NCBI GenBank assembly: GCA_949361645.1
Contig: OX442427.1
Location: 7,895,403 to 7,959,402 of the forward strand
Reading direction: 5' to 3'
Origin: Spongilla lacustris
Taxonomy: Eukaryota > Porifera > Demospongiae > Spongillida > Spongillidae
DNA length: 64,000 nucleotides
Shown: piece by piece, positions 25,103 to 35,900 of the stretch
Position numbering within the stretch: the first letter of the stretch is position 1
Layout of the letters: the number at the start of each line of letters is the position of its first letter
Made by a program: the position numbers and the translations under genes
Notes under the pieces: model-generated
What the model saw: only the letters and a program-made list of their open reading frames with translations
The model's database searches: none
Told to the model about the DNA's origin: nothing

Positions 25103-28100
25103 TTAAGAAGAACTGTTTATACTTCTAGCAGCTTTGTACCATGACTTCACCTTGCTTTTGATAAGGGCTATATTACTGCTTGATTGTGCAGCAATATTGC
25201 GCTTGCTTGCTGATGTGGCCACTTCATTGTCCCTTGGGCAACGGCTTGCACTGTCTACTTCTGCTTTGCTGTCTGTCTGACCTAATGCAGTCCTCACCAC
25301 TGTGCAGCTCTTCTCTTGGGCCAGCTTTAAAGCATTAGCTCTCTCAGGACTTTTATCCACATTAGCCTTGGCCACACCTTCATTTGCTTTGGCCACACCT
25401 TCATTAGCTTTGGCCACACCCTCATTAGCTTTGGCCACACCCTCATTTGCTTTGGCCACACTTTTATTTGGCAGAGTGCCATATTCCAACACTTCAGCCT
25501 CACTTGTCGGGGAACCTTTTGCTGTAGGAAGGACTGTGCTTCTCTGGGGACCATACAAAGTGGGAATGGTCTGGTGAGTTTTGAAGATCTCACTTGAATG
25601 GGTGGGAGGTGCCTGTAGTCTGTTGCATGTGGGTGGAGCACCTTCTGATAGCAACTGATTGCTTAGTTTTATTTTATCAAGTACACCAGTGACACCAGTG
25701 CCATCAGTGACACCAGTGCCATTGGTGCAAGAATGTAGCATACTAGATGGAACTCCAGGCAAAACGACACTGCACTCCAACGGCAGAGTACTTGACAGCA
25801 GAGTATGTGACTTGTTGTTGGAAGTTGATTCAGAAGGACCACCACCGGCATTCATCTTCTCTTTGCTAGTTTTCTTGATGATAGCTTCAGATGAACCTGA
25901 TTCACCATTCAGCTTTGGCAAGTAGACCGATTCATTGCTAATACCATTAGAACTATGACTGAGCCCATCTGTGTGCAATGAAGAAGATGGGACATTCAAT
26001 TTAGGTGAATTTTCAACAATTTGTTTGCTTCCCTCTGTGGTCTTACATGGCTCAGCCTTACATGGTTCTTGAAGCACAGCCTTGCATGGTTCTTGAAGCA
26101 TAACCTTGCATGGTTCTTGAAGTATAGCCTTGCATGGTTCTTGAAGTATAGCCTTACATGGTTCTTGAAGCACAGTCTTACATGGTTCTTGAAGCACAGC
26201 CTTACATGGTTCTTGAAGTATAGCCTTGCATGGTTCTTGAAGTATAGCCTTGCATGGTTCTTGAAGTATAGCCTTGCATGGTTCTTGAAGTATAGCCTTA
26301 CATGGTTCTTGAAGCACAGTCTTACATGGTTCTTGAAGCACAGCCTTACATGGTTCTTGAAGTATAGCCTTGCATGGTTCTTGAAGTATAGCCTTGCATG
26401 GTTCTTGAAGTATAGCCTCTGTACTCATGACAACACTTATATCCATACTGCTGCACTCTGTCTCGCGATCTTCACCAATCCTTTGGAGACCTGACGAGTA
26501 ATTATGCAACCCTGATGATGCATCACTTAATTGCCTAACGATTGGTGTGGGGGGCCTGGCTAGCCAGCGAGAGGAGTACTGGGGTGAGCTACCGCTGTCT
26601 GAGGCCTGCAGCCCTTGCTGTTTGAGGGAGTTGGTATATTTCGAACGGCAGCTCATACCCGAGTATGACAAGGGTTTCGACGGTTTTTCCCCAACTGCTG
26701 AAGTGGATGAATAGTGTTTCGCTCTAGTCCGCAAACCTTGTGATCCCCCAGTGACACACAGTGAACTATTGGTACTCAAGTCTTCCACAGACTCCCCGTG
26801 GCTTTCGGCAAGGATGGTATCAACGTCAGAGCAGACATCCACTAGGCTCCTCAGGCGAGGTATGGAAGAGGCCCTTGCCCCCTGCTCATGTGCTGACTGC
26901 AGAGGTCTCCCAAGACCTTGGGCACTGGAATTGACTGCTTCTGTTTTCCCCTTCATGGAGGGGAACATGTCGGCAATGTACGAGTCCAGCAAGTGAGGAG
27001 AAGTGTTGGTGGCTCTGCTGATACGAGCAGATACCTTAGAGACAGGTGAGGGCATGTCCTTCTCCAACGCTGGTGTGGCCACCATCTGGCTAATGGGTTC
27101 CCCAGATGCATGGACTGAGCTTCTGCCTGTGCCCACTGATTCCTCAGATCCCACAGTTTCTGTAGATCCCTCAGCCGCAATCAAGCCGGGTTCGGGGGAT
27201 TTCCCGCTGTCAGAGGGCGGAGCTGGCATTGGTACTGGATTGTGGAAGCTGTCATGAACAGCCACATTTGAAGTGTTCAATGTTAGCACTGCATTACTGG
27301 AGGAAGTGTAAACAGCTGTGCTGGAAAGTTCTTCGGACACCTCTGCTGCAGAAGTAGCCACTGTGAATGCATTAGAAGGCACTTTGGAAACTTCTGTAGC
27401 AGAACTACTGGAGGGACTGATGGCCATAGTGGAGTCAGCCATAGTAGAGTCAGCCATAGTGGAGTCAGCCATAGTAGAGTCGGCCATAGTGGAGTCAGCC
27501 ATAGTAGAGTCAGCCATAGTAGAGTCGGCCATAGTGGAGTCAGCCATAGTAGAGTCGGCCATAGTGGAGTCAGCCATAGTGGAGTCAGCCATAGTAGAGT
27601 CGGCCATAGTGGAGTCAGCCATAGTAGAGTCGGCCATAGTGGAGTCAGCCATAGTAGAGTCAGCCATAGTAGAGTCGGCCATAGTGGAGTCAGCCATAGT
27701 AGAGTCGGCCATAGTGGAGTCAGCCATAGTGGAGTCAGCCATAGTAGAGTCGGCCATAGTGGAGTCAGCCATAGTGGAGTCAGCCATAGTGGAGTCAGCC
27801 ATAATGGAGTCAGCCATAGTGGAGTCAGCCATAGTGGAGTCAGCCATAGTGGAGTCGGTCATAATGGAGGTATTAGAAGGTTCTTTAGGCTCTTCTACAG
27901 TTGCCATGGTAGAGGATGGGCTAACAACCACAGTGGAGACGGCCATGGTAGACCTTTCATTTGGCTCTTCAACAGTAGAAATAGAGGAGGCAGCTGCACG
28001 GGTGTTGTCTTTGGAAAATGCCATGACAACAGAAGTATTTGATGGCACTTGTTTTGCATTGCTATCCTTTGGTTCATCATGGCGGAGCACACTTCTCTCT

Positions 28101-29600
28101 TGTATTGCTATCTTTACCCTCTGCAGGGGCAGAAGTCACAATGTAAAATTCTTTGGACTGTGTTGCCACACACTGACCTGTTTCATCTGCTCAATCTGCA
28201 TGTCAAAACTGCTGACCTTTGCACGATTTGCTCTGGCCCACCTCTGTGCATGGAATAAAAGAGCTCTTATAAACACTACTTTAAATCAACTAACTAGTTC
28301 AGGAAGGTAAGCAGTTAGTAGATCAAATCAAGTGGTCAGGAAGCAGTAGATTTAATACATGCACATGATTGTCACCTACCTCACATTCTGTTACTAGGGC
28401 CTTTAGAGCAGATTTTCGCCTCCTTTCTATCAGGTTGCGCTCTTTCTCAACCTCCAGCTCCGCTTTAAGCATTTTTTCTTGGCAAGCGACACGCTCTTCA
28501 ACTTGCTTAGCTTTCCTGTTGAAGAGCAACAGCGTAAGTGTGAGGGGGTGTGATGTGAGGATGTGTGTGATGTATGATGTGTGTGATGTGAGGGGGGTGT
28601 GATGTGAGGGGGGTGTGATGTGAGGGGGGTGTGATGTGAGGGGGGTGTGATGTGAGGATGTGTGTGATGTGAGGATGTGTGTGATGTATAATGTGTGCAT
28701 GATGTGCTAGCAATATATACGGCTACTCACTGTTCGGCCTTCCTTGCTAGCTGCAATTCAATTCCAATCATCTTTCTCAAAGCTTCTTCCTCTTGGTCCA
28801 GCATGTCTCTGAGCTTGGCTCGTTGGGCTAAGTCAAGTGACGTCATGCCAGAACTGGCACTAACAACGTTCTTTTGAGGTTTGAGCGCGCATGCTCCCTT
28901 TGGCACACTACATGTATGCGCTTTTACGATAGAAGGCAGCCGGGTAGTGCCTGACGTCGACTTGGGAAGTATTTTCCAGGGAGCCTGACCCTAGGGAAAA
29001 ATTGGTGAACAATGTATACTAGTATGTTCTGTATCTGACCTTGATCCCAACTTGATTCGATGTCAATTGCGCATGCGCAGCATTTCCGCTGCTGCACAAG
29101 CTAGTACGCTGCAGCCTTTTATCCAACGAAGATGACTCCTTATTGCTATTTCCTCTCTGCATTTTGGTGTCAGTTGAGGGCGTGCAATAATAAGCCTCTC
29201 CAAAGCTAACAACCTGCTTGAGGCGCTTTATTCGTTCTTGTTCTCGAGCCTCCAGCTGGAGCATCTTTGCTTCTCGTTCTTCGATCATCCTTATAGCCCG
29301 CTTTACCTCCACCTTTTCGCTCTTGTTCATGCAAACCGAGCCATCCTTTGCAAGGCAACCGCTTTTCAATAATCCCTTTTTTATCTCGGGCTTCGTTCTG
29401 TAACTTCTGGTGTGCTTGTCTATCAGGCTGTTGTAGTAAAGTGGATCCGCTGCTTTCAATAGCGGTGTTGCCTTTGTAATTGCATTTCTATCCACTTTAG
29501 ATTTTTGGAACGACTGCTGCAACCACTTGGAACGTGATGATGATTCAGGGAAGGCAGCTCGGATCATGTCGGAAGGTAGACTTTGAAAAACTCCGATCAT
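25103..29600 (-). CDS. Gene B: paralogue of gene A, repeat-rich last exon
   Basis: Five-exon model, frame closing exactly at 1,346 residues: 29600-29040, 28990-28731, 28515-28380 (136 nt), 28243-28178 (66 nt), 28120-25103. The start MIGVFQSLPSDMIRAAFP aligns with gene A (LPSDxIRAAFP), as do PLYYNSLIDKHTRSYRTKPE, LRDMLDQEEEALRKMI and the charged helix ending ALKALVTECE. The last exon is serine/threonine-rich and carries three separate tandem arrays: DSTMA (15 bp), ILQEPCKA (24 bp) and KANEGVA (21 bp). Its C-terminus is basic. Function unknown; coiled coils suggest a structural or scaffold role. Gene B is tail-to-tail with A and head-to-head with CEP112. Confidence 0.8.
25366..25470 (-). repeat. 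21-bp coding repeat in gene B (KANEGVA)
   Basis: Five in-frame copies of a 7-residue unit, KANEGVA, near the gene B C-terminus. The copies differ mainly at silent positions. Confidence 0.85.
26035..26420 (-). repeat. 24-bp coding repeat in gene B (ILQEPCKA)
   Basis: About 15 in-frame copies of ILQEPCKA with V/I, A/T and L/M variation. Each unit has one cysteine, so the array places regularly spaced Cys-Lys pairs through about 125 residues. Confidence 0.9.
27420..27870 (-). repeat. 15-bp coding repeat in gene B (DSTMA)
   Basis: About 29 in-frame copies of the pentapeptide DSTMA, with mostly silent differences between units (GTGGAGTCA, GTAGAGTCA, GTAGAGTCG on the plus strand). A few ATA-to-ATG and T-to-I changes occur. 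Confidence 0.9.
28540..28690. repeat. GTGTGATGTGAGG minisatellite in gene B intron 2
   Basis: Irregular 12-16 bp units of GGGGGTGTGATGTGA and GATGTGTGTGATGTGA lie between gene B exons 2 and 3. Intronic. Confidence 0.85.
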
Positions 29601-29915
29601 CTTTCTCGTAAACGTTACTCAGCCTTCAATTGCATGCGATGTGAGCGTCGTGAAGCTGCGCATGCGTAGTAGTTTGGTCTGGGGACCAGGAGATCAAGCT
29701 TGACACACAAAAACCCCTGAAAATCATGCATATTCATTTACAGACCTTTTTACTCACTGCTTGTGTACATAGATATGGTTTAACATCATTTTATGGTTCC
29801 AACAACCAAGCTATATTAATGCCAAAGTTGCGCCATTTTGTTTATTGACGTTGCGAGGCAACGTACAATGGCGGGCTATGGTGGTGGATTTTTATTATTT
29901 TTAAAATGGAACTAG
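29601..29915. promoter_or_regulatory. Divergent promoter, gene B / CEP112
   Basis: Only about 315 bases separate the gene B start codon (minus) from the CEP112 start (plus). The interval has a near-perfect NRF-1-like palindrome TGCGCATGCGTA at 29657-29668. A shared promoter is inferred from the spacing; no TATA box is obvious. Confidence 0.4.
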
Positions 29916-32900
29916 ATGAAGAATTTAAACCTGCTCCTGGCACAATTGAAGCATTATGTTAAACTTCTTCTGCCAGGTAAGTACATAATTTTAACTGATG
30001 CCTATAGTTATGGGCCCAGTTATGTACGTGCGCGTATCATACGGTATATCGTGCTTTCCTTAACAGAAGAACGGCTTAGAATTACTGTCTGGCTCAAAAA
30101 GCTGCTAGAAGCAGTGCAAAGGTCTACCCTCGTTTATGTATACCATAGCGATTCACTAATCTATTGTATCTAGAAATGAGCGGAACACGTACGCACGTCT
30201 CCTACTGCGCATGTAAGAAGCGGTAAAATCGACTCTCCATTTTCATCGGACCCGCCAAAGGGACCTTTGCCCGGTCTACAGGAAGTTAGTTATTTGTTAT
30301 TTGTTATTATTATTATTTATTTATTTTGTTTGAAACTCGCCTGTCAGAAGTATGTATTGCTTCCTATTATTATGTACACAGCTATCAAAAGATGAACAAC
30401 GTCAAAGAACGGATGTCCCACTCTCTCCAGTTGTTGCAGCACTGCCACAAGCCCCATCACCACCCACTGTCACCCTCCTCCTCCTTCAGCTGGTGTGACC
30501 ACCAATACCAATGACCAGCTTCGGATGGTGCAGTCCGATTCTCAGCATGTCTACCATGACTGCCAGGTTCCATTTCAAGACCATCGTCGGTTACTGCTTC
30601 TGCTCCAATGGCAAGGACTGTATCAGAACTGTCCTGGGCCACCAGAAGCAGTTCTGAATGTAAACGGAAGGTGCAACACAGCAAAGCTCAGAGTCAGAGC
30701 TGGTCCGAGAGGGTTAGCCCTGCCTCAGCTGCTGGCGGATCAAGCCCACCTGATTGTCATGTGATTGGTCACATGCCTGGGAGTGCAAGTCCCTTTTGTG
30801 ATGAGTTCAGCAGTCCAAAGCCTCAGTCCTCTGTCTTTCCCACTCCACACACTAGCCAGCATCATTCCTCAGACTGCCCCTCTACTTCTGCAACCAAACA
30901 TAATCTAATTCTTCAAATGGCTCCTCCCATGGCTCCTCCCATGGCTCCTCCCATGGCTCCTCTCATGGCTCCTCCCATGGCTCCTCTCATGGCTGCTCCT
31001 TCTACCACAACTATAAATGACCTGTTGTCTAATGATGGCACTGATACCATAGTATCCATGGCAAAAACAATGGGCTACAATCTTGGCTCTCCAAGCAGTG
31101 AGGTGAAGTAGGGAGTGGTGGTGTGATGGATGGGGGAGTGGTGGGTGATGGGTGATATGATGAACATGGCTATCTCTGGTGCATACATAGGATCCATAAT
31201 ACATGTAACATGTGAGTACCTCCCATAATACCAGGAATCTGATGCTTCAGATGTGACTGTGCTATTGCAGTCCCACCCACGCCCTCATAGCAGGCTCCGC
31301 CCACAAGACCACACCCACAAGACTGTCATCCCCATGTGCACATCTCCTGCACCTCCCTGGCCCTCTGGCCATGGCACCAGATCACCCTCACCATCATGCA
31401 CTGGTAAGGCTTCATACACAATTATATCCACCTTCTGTTTCCATCCATCCACCTTCTGTCCCATCCACCCACCTTCTGTTCCCATCCATCCACCTTCTGT
31501 TCCATCCACCCACCTTCTGTTCCCATCCATCCACCTTCTGTCATCCCATCACCTTCTGTTCCCATCCATCCACCTTCTGTTCCCATCCACCCACCTTCTG
31601 TTCCCATCCACCCACCTTCTGTTCCCATCCACCCACCTTCTGTTCCCATCTACCCACCTTCTGTTCCCATCCACCCACCTTCTGTTATCTATCCCCCTCC
31701 CCTATTCCTATTCATCGTACTATCTATGCAAGTTAACTCTAGCAGTTCACCAGAGAGGAGGATTATTGGGAGGAGACAGTCAAAAAAGGCAAGTTGATAT
31801 AGCATGATGAAAGAGAAGCTCTGGGATGGGGGTGGGGCACCTTGCCTTGGAGGTGGGGTGGGGCACCTTACCTTATTGGGAGAGTGGAGGTGGGATGGGG
31901 GTGGGGCACCTTACCTTAATGTGAGGGTGGAGGTGGGATGGGGGTGGGGCACCTTACCTTAATGTGAGGGTGGAGGTGGGATGGGGTGGGGCACCCTACC
32001 TTAATGTGAGGGCAGATTAGGGTGCTGGTTATCTCAATGTGACGAGTCCTTCATCATTCCCTTCCAGAAGCAAACACTGGGAATAATGCCCTCCTTCTCT
32101 GAAGACACTGCTGTGGTACATCATTCCTTAATAATGCCCTCCTTAGTGCATGTCACTCTGTAACATGCATAATCCCTTAATCCTCTCATTCAAAAACCCT
32201 GTGCCTTCACTTTCAATCTGTAACTAGCTCCTTGAACAGAAGGACGATGAAATGGATATGAAGGCTGAACTTCAGAAAAAGATTCACCAGTTGGAGTCAA
32301 AGTGTAGGAGATTGGAACAGAGAGGTAATGACTAGGGAGGGAAGGGGTGGGGAGGTAAGGGTAATGGCAATAGCTTAGGTGAAAGATGACCTCAGCTTTC
32401 CTTCCTCCTCCTCTCCCCCTCTCCCCATCTCCATATCCCATGTCATCCTTCATCTCTCCCTACGTCTATCATCACTCCTCCCCTCTCCCCATCTCCCTAC
32501 CTCATCATCCCTCCTCCCCTCTCCTCCCCTCCCTACTCCTAAAGCTGCACAACTGGAACGCGAGTCCACAACTCTGAGGAATGACAGGGACATGCAAATA
32601 TCCCAATTAAAGTGCAAGTTCCAGCAGCAATGGCAGAGCTTGCAGGCAGAGATGGACAAGAAGGCAAACCCTCTATTACACACACATGCATGTACCTTGG
32701 GATTGTGGTTCAGCGTAATGGAGTTAAATGCTGAGTTAATACACATTGCATTAAGTTACGGATAGTTATGGGTAGTTATTGGTAGTGGGTAGTTATGGTT
32801 AGTGTATTAACCAGAGCCATACATGCAGTACACCTGCTGGGAGTGCTGCAAGCATTTATCCTTCATTCCTATTGAACAGACGATAAAGGGGGTAGAGCTT

Positions 32901-35900
32901 GGGTGGTGTGCGGGTGCTTATGGTGGTGCCTATTACCTGGTGTGCATCCTCACTGCCAGCTTCACACACTGTTCACTGGCTTTGAGAAGGAGAAACTGGA
33001 TTTGGAGCAAAAGCACTCCCAACAGCTCCAAGCAGCAGTGGAAAGGTGCAGCATGCAGATGAAGAAGATGGAAAATGAATACAATGCTTTGATCAAAACC
33101 AATGGTCAGATATTTTACATATAGGCTTTTCCCTCCCCCTCCCCTCCCCCTCCCCCTCCCCCCTCCCCCTCCCCTCCCCCCCTCCCCTCCCCCCTCCCCT
33201 CCCCTCCCCTCCCCTCCCCTCCCTCCTCTCCCCTCCCCTCCCCCTCCCCTCCCCCTCTCCCCTCCCCTCCCCTCCCCTCCCCCTCCCCTCCCCTCCCCTC
33301 CCCTCCCCTCCCCCTCCCTCCCCCTCCCCCTCCCCTCCCCCTCCCCTCCCCTCCCCTCCCCTCCCCCTCCCCCTCCCCTCCCCTCCCTCCCCTCCCCTCC
33401 CCCTCCCCCTCCCCTCCCCCTCCCCTCCCCTCCCCTCCCCTCCCCTCCCCTCCCCTCCCCTCACTCTTCTTCTTCCCTCCTTCATTCTACATCCTTGGTT
33501 GGAATACATGGTCTCCAGTCAGATCTCCTCTCAGAGTTAGAGGTCAGAGCGCAAGAGCTCACTCGAGAGAATGAACTACAACTGGCAGGCTCAGTCTGAG
33601 CTAGCACATGAGAAGGCTTGTTGTACCCTAAGGTAGTAGTGACTTAGCAAACCACTCTCTCTCTCTTTCTTCTAGGCAGAGTTTGAAAGACATTTTCTTA
33701 CTTTGAAGGATGAAGTGGAAAGAAAGACACAAAGGTAACCTAACCTTAATTTAGCACAAAGCTAACCTAACCTTCAGGGCACATCAATCACATGTATATG
33801 TTCTTGTGTTGCCAACAGCTACATGTACAAATGTTTGACTCTTGACTCCTGTTAAGTTTATATCTACCAATCACTGCCATATCTCTCCTCCATCTAACTT
33901 CTGTCTGGACACCAGCCTGTCAGTCCTAGAGAGAGACTACAGCCAGCTAAGGCAGGAGAGAGATGCCATGTCAAAGCAGTTCCAGGCACAGCTGGAGCAG
34001 AGAGTCCAGAGCTTAGGGTATGAGCATTCCATTGAGAAAGCAAAGGTAATAACTGATCCAGAGAACATCCTGTACGCTGAAGCATTAAGTGTTCTAATTG
34101 TGTTTAGCATTTAATTTTTCATTACAACGTAGTGAAGGCACTTGCCCCTCCCCCCATTTACCCCATCCCCTTCCCCTCTTCCACTTAACCCCTTCCCTCC
34201 TCCCTGTTCCATAGCTAGCTGAACAAATCACTGAACTCCAGCACAAATTGCAGGAAGGCTTAAAACAACAGGATGCCCTAACAGTATGAGTCGCTCAGCA
34301 ATGTTACCTTCTGTTATGTCATGCAATGTTACCTTCTGTTACATCATGCAATGTTACCATCTGTTATGTCATGTGTGTGCAGGAGCTGCAGGTGTGCTGC
34401 CAATGCCAGTTGGAGCAGAAGGAGGCACAGTGTAGGGAGAGGGAGGATGGGCTCCAACAAGAGTTGAGCCAGGCACAGGAAAGAATAGTGCACTTGGAAA
34501 TGCTGCTGAAGTGAGTGTTACTCCAAATGGTTAAAAGTAGTTTTTTTTTCTAGAGGTGTCCAAATTGGCTATAGTGCTTCAATAAAGCATCAACCCCCCC
34601 ACCTGCACCCACACCCAGCCCCTACCAACACCCCACCCCAGCCCACACTCACACCCACACTCACACCACACCCCAGCCCCCACACCCATACCCACATCCC
34701 ACCTCCAGCCCCTCAAGTGACCCTTCACCCAGCATCCCATATCCCATGTTGTATGTATAAGGTGCCAGTATCCCACTGTGACCTCACTGTGACCTCACTG
34801 TGTGGTTATGGCCCCCCCACCATGACCTCACTGTGTGGTGATGGCCCCCCACCATGACCTCACTCTACAGGGATTGCAGGGAGCAAATTGCTGATGCCAA
34901 TATCACCTTGGATGCACGTTCCCAGCACGCTGAGAAGGTTATCGAGGAGTACAAGGTGCAGATGGGGAACCAGACTGCTGCAGCATTGGAGAAGCTTAAA
35001 AGAGAAATTAGCCATCTGGAAACTGCTCTTAGTGAAAGTGAAGCATCGAAGGAAAGGGGGCGAGTTGAGCACAGAAAACAGATACAGGCAGAACGGGAGA
35101 GGGCAGGAAAGGAGGTAGGTGTGAGTGGGGAAGGAGGTAGGTATGGCTACAGGGAGGGCAGGAAGGAGGTAGGTGTGACTACTGGGAGGGTGGGAAAGGA
35201 GATAGGTGTGGCTACAGGGAGGGCGGGGAAGGAGGTAGGTGTGGCTACTGGGAGGGTGGGAAAGGAGGTAGGTGTGGCTACAGGGAGGGCGGGAAAGGAG
35301 GTAGGTGTGGCTACAGGGAGGGCGGGAAAGGAGGTAGGTGTGGCTACAGGGAGGGCGGGAAAGGAGGTAGGTGTGGCTACAGGGAGGGCGGGAAAGGAGA
35401 TAGGTGTGGCTATAGGGAGGGCGGGAAAGGAGGTAGGTGTGGCTACTGAGAGGGTGGGAAAGGAGGTAGGTGTGGCTACAGGGAGGGCGGGAAAGGAGAT
35501 AGGTGTGGCTACAGGGAGGGCAGGGAAGGAGGTAGGTGTGGCTACAGCGAGGGTGGGGAAGGAGGTAGGTGTGGCCACAGGGGAGGTTGAGAGATAAGGG
35601 AGGGATATAACCTTTGGTATCATTTTCAGATTGTGCAGTTGAAGCTTGAACATGAGAAGTCCATTGGTCAGTTGAAAAGGGTGCATGAACAGGAGAGGAT
35701 ATCCTCTGCTAGGGATGCCAGGGTAAGGCCTGGGGACCTGTGACCATCAGAGGTGTGTACTCTTGCTATCCCATAAAGGAGGCTGCCTCCGAGGAATTTA
35801 AGGCTTCCCTTGCTGACGCTGAGTGCAGAGCCCATGGCAAGGCAATGCAAGATGCCAAGGTTTGTGCTGATGGAGGGGGTGGAGGTGTTCTATCCCTGAT

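Noticed and set aside
27318..28310. Plus-strand frame of IVESA repeats
   Set aside because: Antisense of the gene B DSTMA array; gene B's model closes in phase with its paralogues on the minus strand.
33093..33599. Proline-rich or glycine/arginine-rich proteins
   Set aside because: Translation of a pure CCCCT tract within a CEP112 intron.
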